Shown piece by piece: positions 56,910-64,000 of a DNA stretch of 64,000 nt; within the stretch, counting starts at the first letter, position 1, and each line of letters begins with the position of its first letter. The DNA comes from Vermamoeba vermiformis (lineage: Eukaryota > Tubulinea > Echinamoebida), in contig JBEWZL010000076.1 of the NCBI GenBank assembly GCA_045837725.1, positions 1 to 64,000 on the forward strand. Reading direction: 5' to 3'. A program made the translations under genes and the position numbers. The notes under the pieces are model-generated. The model searched no databases. It was not told the DNA's origin and worked only from the letters and a program-made list of their open reading frames with translations.

Positions 56910-59282
56910 TTAGTTCTCGCTATCCTCCTCGCTGTCAGCTAAATAATAAGACGACATTAGCACTCGTAAATTTTAGCCCAGATCTGATCCAGTTCAACTT
57001 ACATTCAGAGCTAGAGCTGCTCTTCTCCTTAGCCTCCTCGTCCTTCTTCTCTTCGACGGGGGCCTCTTCTTCCTTCTTTTCTTCTTCTTTCTTCTCTTCA
57101 GCAACAGCAACTTCCGCTTGAACTTCAACTTTAGGGGCCTCTTCAACGGGTTTAGTCTCGACTTCAGCGGGCTTTTCTTCGGCCTTCACTTCGACATTGA
57201 CATTTGACTCGATTTTAGGGGCCTCAACAGCGACTTCTGTCTTGGTCTCGGCAGCAACAGGAGCTGATTCGTCGGTCTTAACTTCGACGCTGGCCTCGGC
57301 GGTGGGTGCCTTGACCTCAACATCGGCGCCTTTGTCTTTTTTGTCGCCTTGCTCTTCGTCCTCGCCAATCGTGGCCAAGCTAGCAGCAGACGCGAGTTCG
57401 TCTTTCTTTTCGCCCTTCTTGGCCTTGGCAGCCTCGTCTTTAGCCTTCTTCTCGTCCTCTTTGGACTTCCTCTTCTCCTCATCCTTGGCTTTCTTGTCCT
57501 CGGCCAACTTCTTCTTGGCCTCTTCCTTGGCTTTTTTCTCTTCCTCCTTGGCCTTCTTCTTCTCTTCTTCTTTGGCCTTCTTGTCCTCTTTAGTTGACTT
57601 CTTCAAGTCTGACTTGCTGTCTTTGCGTGCCTTTTTGACATCGTCGCTCATGTCGGCCTTGCTGCCGCGACGAGATCCAGATCCAGAGCCCTTCAGGTCG
57701 CTTGAGCTGCCGCGTTTCGAGCCCTTAAGCTCGTTCTTATCCTTCGAGCTTCTCAAGTCGCTCTTGCTGCCACGTCGTGCTTGGCTAGCACCAGCTGAGG
57801 CAGGTTGATTGAGCTTGCCTTCTAACGGTGTGCCTTTAGTTTTTTCAGCGACAATGTGGTCCACGCAAGCCTTGATGTCATCGAGCTGCACGATAGAAAT
57901 ATTAATGACTATTTCCTTATTAAGTAACAGAGGTTTTTCAACGTACTTCGCTAGACATGAATCTGAACATGGTGCAGCCAGGCGGCAATTTAGCCTTGTT
58001 GTCGGCTTTTTTCTCGCCAGATCCGTTAGGATCTTCCCAAACAAATCTGAACTCTTCCAAAGGAATATAGAACTTGAAGGTAGGAATGTTTTTCCATAAA
58101 TGGACGCTAGCTTGCTATAATAAGGAATAATTCGTCAGACCAATACCGAAAACAAATCAAGCAATATATCTCGTCAAATTACGACTATATTGCTGAAATT
58201 AAGTATATTGTCATATTTTGCGTAATATTGACCAATCTATATCATTAAAATAAAATCCGAAGCGGATCCATTGACGAAACGGAAACACGTTCGGAAATCT
58301 CGCTTCACATTTGTGTTTTTGCTTAGGAAATGCATAGTACTTACTTTAAAGCTATTACGAATGACATCGCAATCAATTTTCTCGGGCTGTTCAACGAAGG
58401 AAATGCCCTCGGTGTCCAAGTGCAAGACTAACTTTTTGTTCTTTGCACCTTTGTCGCTAGTAACGTGCTATAGTAATACAACAATGTTAGTATACGATGA
58501 ATAGGCGCTTTGATATTTTCAGTTTGTTTCCTAACCGAAATAATCGTCGCGAGGTCGATATCGTAAATTTAAAAATAATTCCCTTTATAGAAACAACTAA
58601 ACTAATAAAACGGAAGAAGGAGCAAATAATATATAAATTAAACAAATAAGCGAAAGATTCAATGATGTAATTTGCCGCATCTGAAATTAAATTGTTAAAA
58701 CACAAAAACGGCAAAATTGAGACACAAGTGTAAATGTTGGTCAAGTTTACCTTAACTAAGAAATAAGATGGCACTCCCTCACCATTGAGATCGCCTAAAT
58801 TGGTTAATTATTAATTTGCAAGCGAGATCGAGGTATAACGTACTAAGCAAACGTCTGTTTTTCTTCTTGGGATCAAGTAATTCTGAAAAAAAGTTCACGT
58901 TGGTACCCACGCCGGGGGATCCTCTAATACTAAATCTCTTGCTTGAGCGCTTGTTTTCTTTGGGCTTTTCTTCCTTGGGAGGTTTAGCAGGTTTCTCTGC
59001 TTTGGATTCGCTCTTCTCTTTCTTCTTATCCTTCTTTCCGTCCTTGCTCTCTGACTTAGACTCTTTATCGTCCTCTTTTTTCTCAGCAGAATTTTCTACT
59101 GGCGCTGCATCTGCGCTGCCAGCAGGTTCGGGTGTTGTCTTTTCAGATTGAGATTCGCTTTGCTTGACCTCGACTTCCTCTGCTTTCTTTTCAGACGCGT
59201 CCATATTTGAATCCGCAGTTTGTTCAGCTTGAGGTGCTGCTTGCTTTTCAGAACTGCTGCTGCTGCTCTCTTTGTCAGACAT
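56910..59282 (-). CDS. PH-like domain protein with highly charged tails
   Basis: Exons 58844-59282, 58751-58794, 58345-58467, 57947-58114, 57003-57885 and 56910-56938 give 561 residues. Residues 1-125 are S/E/K-rich and disordered (MSDKESSSSSSEK). Residues 125-270 look like a PH-type fold: NFFSELLDPKKKNRRLLS, GEGVPSYFLVK, KNKKLVLHLDTEGISFVEQP, TFKFYIPLEEFRFVWEDP and a final helix LDDIKACVDHIVAEK. The rest is a 280-residue lysine/glutamate region (KKAKEEEKKKAKEEEK) changing to valine-alanine-glutamate repeats and ending acidic (SDSEEDSEN). The KE block is probably a long single helix. Family not recognised; PH-like folds bind phosphoinositides or peptides. The second-to-third exon intron is 283 nt, long for this window. 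Confidence 0.78.
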
Positions 59283-59979
59283 CTTCCCGAATAAATCTAC
59301 GCAATGAAAATTAAAATTAGTATATCGACACCCATTCAATAATTAGTATATGTTAGTATTATTTGTGCTGATTGGAGAGGTAAATAAATTTGTTGGTGCT
59401 CGATTTTCCACGGGGATCAAAATCCAACGGCTAACTCCACCAAAAAAACTCATTCCACGACACCTACCAAACTAACAAGAGCTTTAAAAAGGTACAATAG
59501 AGAAAGCACTCGTGGTTCTACACAACAATTTAAAATTGAAAATTGCTCGGCCACAAAAACGGTGTAACTACACACTATCTCGCAGCGGAGATAAAAATGC
59601 ACACGAGCAGCACGTGGCTGCAAGAAAGATCGTGACGAGATTGGCATGTACGAACGTCATTGGTCGAGTACACCAATCATACACAACAAAAGCCAAAAAG
59701 GACTTGGACACAACTAGTCGGAGCATCCGCAATTTAAATTACGGCATATTGAAATCATGTGAGTCCTTGTAACTACGGAGATAAAGTAATAGTATAATAC
59801 CATAAGAAAGAAGCTGATTACATTTAAGGGGGTTTTATTGTACTTTGTTACAAATTGTTTTTTTGTTTGGATCACATCCACCGCACAACGATTATTAATC
59901 ATTTGCGTCGAGTAGATTAGTACTAACTATATCACAAAAGGAGAATTTTCTCCTCATTAAGGGTCGTCGATCCAGACGT
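59283..59979. other. Intergenic, promoter side of the PH-like gene
   Basis: About 700 bp between the start of the PH-like gene and the 3' end of the vault protein gene, both minus strand. No conserved frame, splice chain or repeat is seen. Confidence 0.4.
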
Positions 59980-62885
59980 TTAGTGTTGGGGAGTGGCACC
60001 CATACCAGCACCGCCGAGCAAACCATTGGCAGTGTTGAACAAGTTGATGGGTGAGTTGCCGTCGGTGATCATGTAGCCTTGCAAGCCCAAAGATTGGAGC
60101 ATCTTGACTTGCATTTCAGGGCCGGCACGGGCGATGGCAGAAATGGTGTTCTTGCCAATAGCACCGATCAAAGACTTGAACTTGGCAGACTCGATGGTAG
60201 AGAGATCCTTGGCCTTGGAAATCTCGAGCTCGTTGATGGCCTTTTGGTGTTCAATCTCGGCTTCTTGTTCCTTAGTGCTGATTTCAAGATCGGCTTCGGA
60301 CTTGATCTTGACAGCTTCGGCGTGCAAGCGAGCTTGGAGCACAGCAGCCTCACCTTCAATTTGTTGGGCTTCAGCGCGAGCCTTGGCTTCAGCGGTGGCT
60401 TGACCAGTGGACTCGACGGCAGCTGATTGAGCTTGCAATTGCAAGAGGTCCTTACGGGCCTTTTCGGCTTCAGCCTCGTCAGTGATCTTTTGACGTTCCA
60501 AACGACCACGAGCCTCTTGTTCACGTCGCTCTGCCTCGTGTCTGGCAGCGGCTTCTTGAGACTTGGTGGTAATCTCAATAGCCAATTGGACGGAGATTTG
60601 CAAGGCGTCACGAGTGCGTTGATCGACAGGCTCGACGGATTGAATATCGATGTTGTCGATGACCAAGTTGTTGGCAGGGAAGTGGAAACGGTTCTTGATC
60701 TTTCCGTTATCATCAGTGCCAAAGACGGCAGCGCGGATGATCTTAGCAGAGTTCTTGTGGAAGTTATCGAAGGACTCTTGGGCGACAGCACCTCTGACGC
60801 GAGAGGCGATAGCCTTGCAAGCATCACCAACAAAGTCGGGGACTTGGAACAACTTGACGGCCTCTTCTTGGTCGGTCTTGTTGGGGACTTCGAAGTGCCA
60901 GTTGTAGCTCAACTTGAGGGACAAACGAGCGTGATCGGCAGTTTCGACGATGACGAAGTCAGTCATGAAGTCAGGACCCAATTGGAGAGCAATGGACTTG
61001 ATGACGTGAGGGCGCTTGGGCTTGTCACCAGACAAGGACAAGATGGTGAAGTGCTCATCAGGACCCAACATAACCAATTCGGGACCATAGACAACACGTG
61101 ATTGCTTGAGCTTGTAGTCGTAGATTTGAACGGCGGTGTTGTGAGGTGCACGGAAGCTAACGACGCGAGTCTTATCGCGGCCAGAGGGGCCAGAAGGCTT
61201 GTCACCTTCACGGACACCAGAGGCACCGCGGATGATCAAGTCCTCAACGACAGAGGTGAGTTCCTTCTCCCAAAGTTCTTCTTCGGGCAACAACATGTAG
61301 CTGCGACCAGTAACCATGCGAACACGACCGGTCTTGATGTCTCTGACGTAGATACCTTCGTTTTCGTCGAGAGGGATTGAGCGTCTCTTCTCAACAACCT
61401 CAACTTCAACTGAAGGAACGTAGTCGCAAGGACCGTAGATCATCCAGCGGTCACCAGGCTTTCTAAGAACGGCTTCCTTTTCAGTGAGGTCCTTGAAGGC
61501 TTCACGAGCGCGGAGCAAGAGAGCCTCTTCGGCGTCCAAGACGTGAATGGTTTGAATGCCAGCTTCCAAACGCTCTCCGGGTTGCAAGAAGAAAGAGATG
61601 GGACCCTTTCGCAAAACTCTTTTACCCATTTGAGGCTTGCCGTCTTGGCCAACAGGATCCAAAACAACGCAGTATTGTCTGTTGGTCAAAGTGGTGATAG
61701 TGACTTCTCCGATGAGCTTCTCGTTAACGTCGGGGATGTGTGTTTCAGTGTGAGCCAAAGTAACCAACCATTCCTCTCCGGCCTTGCGGGTAGCACCGAA
61801 GGCATCGACGAAAGTGCGGAGAGCTTGGAGGTGAAGAGCCTTCTTGTCGGTCAAGACGTAAGCAGAGACGGTTTCAACGACTTCTTCTTCGACTTGAGGA
61901 ATGAAGGCACCAGGAGTCTTAACCAAGTATTCATCACCAGCCTTTCTTGTGACTTTAGCGGTGGGATCGGGGAACTCCTTCTTGGCACGAAGTCTGAGAG
62001 CCTGGTTGGGCTTAATGACGATGGCGCGAACGATTTCGACGACTTGGACTTCAACTCTAGGAGTGTAGGTACCTAAATTTAAAAAAAGACTTAGATATTT
62101 TGTGGGATTTGGATTTTCAAACGGTTTCCAAGAAAAGTTGCAGAATTGAATTAAAGCCATAATATGATAAGAAATAATACTTACCAGGTCCTTGGAACAA
62201 CCATTCATCTCCAGCAACTCTATCGACCTTGCCGTCCTTAAAATCTCGGATGGCTCTCAATTTAAGAGCTGTGTTGGGAGCAACAACTTGCAAGGGAGAA
62301 ACTTTGCCAAACAAGGTTTCACCAGGGAAGAGAGGGAAAGGCTCTTGTTCGAAGCGAATTTCCTCATCTCCGTGGCGAATCTTGACTTGGCCAACTGAAT
62401 CTGTAACTTGACGACCATCCTTATCTCTGTTTAATATATTTGAATTAATTAAGCTGTCCAAGAAGATATTTAATTGACGGTGATGGTCTTTGATTAACTT
62501 ATTTCGAGGAAGTTGAATTCAAGAAATTGATTTAAGGTCGTTGGAAAACGCTTATCAAAAGACCAACGCATTGTAGAAATCAGCACGATTTTACTATGAT
62601 AAAATTTACTAAGCGTAAAACGTTACCTGAGCACGGGGTTTTGAATAATGCAGTAGTGTCTGGGAGGGATGATAATCATAGCTTCAGGACCACCAACAAC
62701 CTTCTCGTGATCAGCACGAGTGAACGTGCGAGGACCAACAACGACTCTATTAAAACGAGTTAGCTATTTTCTGTAATTATCAAAATAAAAACCGTATCTA
62801 GTCTTTACCTAGTAACGTTGGAGTTGTTATCTAAAACGTGAATGTAGTGGAAGGGCTTGATTCTAATAACAGAGTCACCGTCCAT
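59980..62885 (-). CDS. MVP: Major vault protein
   Basis: Main subunit of the vault ribonucleoprotein, 78 copies of which form the barrel. Exons 62809-62885, 62627-62746, 62185-62426 and 59980-62072 give 843 residues, the normal MVP length. N-terminal MVP repeats are plain ([49 protein letters not shown]). The shoulder domain follows ([40 protein letters not shown]). The cap helix is long and alanine/glutamate-rich ([20 protein letters not shown]), and the cap ring ends with [20 protein letters not shown]. Codon use is strongly biased to C-ending codons, suggesting high expression. Small vault RNA and the other vault proteins (TEP1, VPARP) are not in the window. Confidence 0.97.
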
Positions 62886-63473
62886 TTTATTTGCCTAAAG
62901 GAAAGAGATAGGTGGTTGCTTGGTTCGTAGAAGATAAAAATAACAAAAAAATTCGAGCTGAAAAATTTGGTCTTTTTTTGTGTCTATTTATGGTCTTCGT
63001 GCGCAAGCCAGAAAAAACCACGAACCCAAAAAAATCAATCTCCGACGTTTTTCTTCGGAGCAGTCTTTACTCCACACGAATTCTGGATATCTTGGTCTTG
63101 TGGTTGTACGCTGATCTGATCTCGTATCTACCTCAACGGCTAACTCGTTCTGCAGATTTACTGCTTCTGGTGCGCCTTTGTTGATTTTTTGTGGTTAGTG
63201 TGGCCTAAGACACCAAGTTATTGCCAGCTAGTAGCCGTGAGCTCGCTTACGTTCTTACTAATGTCCAAACCACAAACTGCTATCTGGATTTGGCCATTAA
63301 TTGAGCCTTCAGGTACGTTCCTTTCCAATTTATCTTTTTGTCTCATGGTTTAGTGGTAATTATTGATTACTTTAAGTATCCTGAGCTACATAATTCAATT
63401 ACAAATATCAAGGACTGATCGTGAACAATTCCAAATTTATTTTTTAACTACCCTCCAATAATTACTTATTTAA
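62886..63473. promoter_or_regulatory. Upstream region of the vault protein gene
   Basis: A 588-bp gap, long for this region, that must hold the promoter of MVP (minus) and the 3' flank of the next minus-strand gene. Open frames here (for example 62912-63184, plus) have no coding look. No defined element is recognised. Confidence 0.4.
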
Positions 63474-64000
63474 TTACCACTTTTGTGTCTTCACCCATTC
63501 TTCAAGAGTGGTTGCTTTAACGTTCGGATATTTGCTGTTCCAAAGCGGATTCAAAATAAATTTCTCGCTTACGAAGCCCCAGTAATATTGAAGAGGCATC
63601 CATGCATAGAAATTTTGTGGTTGTTCTTTAAACGTTTTGGCAGTGGTAGCAGCGAGGTCCTCAAAACTTCCAAGAAAAGTAGTTTTGTATGCCGATCCAG
63701 ATGCCTCTGCCACGTACTTTGCAAATTCGTTCAGCGTTCTCGTATCGCCCGCTACTTTGACTACTTGGTTATGAGCAGCCGGGTCGTGAATAGCTTCGAC
63801 AGTGTAGCGAGCACTATCCTCCAAGGTTGTCCAATTAATCTTCTCATTACCTGTGCCCCAGATCTTGATCTGTAATATCTAGCAGTCAGTATAACTAGTC
63901 AATGAAGGTAACGTATTGCAATGCTATGGTGCTTGCTGTCATTACTGACCTGTTTCGTTGCAGGATCAACAACATTGACAAAGCCTAAGACGCCCAGGTC
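63474..64000 (-). CDS. NmrA-like NAD(P)-binding oxidoreductase, 5' part outside the window
   Basis: Only the C-terminal half is present: exon 63474-63869 and part of the preceding exon from 63950 to the edge. The sequence LGVLGFVNVVDPATKQ, IKIWGTGNEKINWTTLEDSA, RYTVEAIHDPAAHNQVVKVA and LNEFAKYVAEASG fits the NmrA/isoflavone-reductase-like subgroup of atypical short-chain dehydrogenases. That family binds NAD(P)(H) and acts as a redox sensor or reductase. The N-terminal GxxGxxG motif that would prove it lies beyond the edge. Confidence 0.75.

Noticed and set aside
57197-57808. 203-codon plus-strand ORF rich in S, L and F
   Set aside because: Antisense of the lysine/glutamate-rich region of the PH-like gene; composition is the mirror of AAG/GAG codons.
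60427-61101. 224-codon plus-strand ORF
   Set aside because: It is the antisense shadow of the C-biased major vault protein exon.

Overview
The window is nuclear DNA of a small-genome, intron-rich unicellular eukaryote. Introns are mostly 40-70 nt, GT-AG (a few GC-AG), often with a CTAAC-type branch site. The gene set (major vault protein, PP4 regulatory subunit 3, a Tom1-like VHS-GAT protein, a severin/GCK-type Ste20 kinase, a soluble PAS hybrid histidine kinase, sterol C24-methyltransferase, an OSCA/TMEM63 channel, a Crinkler-type NTPase) suits an amoebozoan, perhaps a protosteloid or dictyostelid relative. That placement is inference, not proof.

Layout. Bases 1 to about 9,200 hold no convincing protein gene. 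They are a mosaic of inverted-repeat (hairpin) arrays: a minus-strand row of short splice-site-bounded repeat exons (1-1684), several copies of a compound hairpin block (about 590, 2300, 2580, 3750, 3900, 7500), a 977-bp element with 22-bp terminal inverted repeats and TA flanks inserted into one block (2759-3735), a plus-strand spliced transcript whose last exon is made of CCGTCCA/TGGACGG palindromes (about 4400-6213), and further hairpin or tandem arrays to 9,195. In several families the stem arms change together while the loop stays, which points to selection on base pairing. This is the least explained part of the window.

From 10,241 to the right edge the window is densely packed with about 22 protein genes: LtrA-like membrane protein, sterol methyltransferase, OSCA/CSC1 channel (all minus); hybrid histidine kinase, 1055-residue polytopic membrane protein, ribosomal protein eL14, FAD monooxygenase-DUF4166 fusion (plus); Tom1-like ESCRT adaptor (minus); cytochrome P450 (plus); RING protein (minus); Ste20 kinase and NPC2/ML-like secreted protein (plus); EI24 (minus); an unknown acidic protein (plus); MORN-repeat membrane protein (minus); SMEK/PP4R3 and TMEM245-like (plus); Crinkler-type NTPase-nuclease (minus); a four-helix membrane protein and a TPR protein (plus); a PH-like protein with charged tails, major vault protein, and a partial NmrA-like oxidoreductase (minus). 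Intergenic gaps are 110-1,100 bp, with several divergent pairs sharing a promoter region.

The genes do not form one pathway. Loose themes are sensing and phospho-signalling (osmo/mechano-channel, hybrid kinase, Ste20 kinase, PP4R3), sterol and lipid handling (methyltransferase, P450, ML protein) and endosome/autophagy traffic (Tom1-like, EI24). Exon boundaries were worked out by hand from splice signals and reading-frame continuity; where I list exons the total is divisible by three and yields one open frame.
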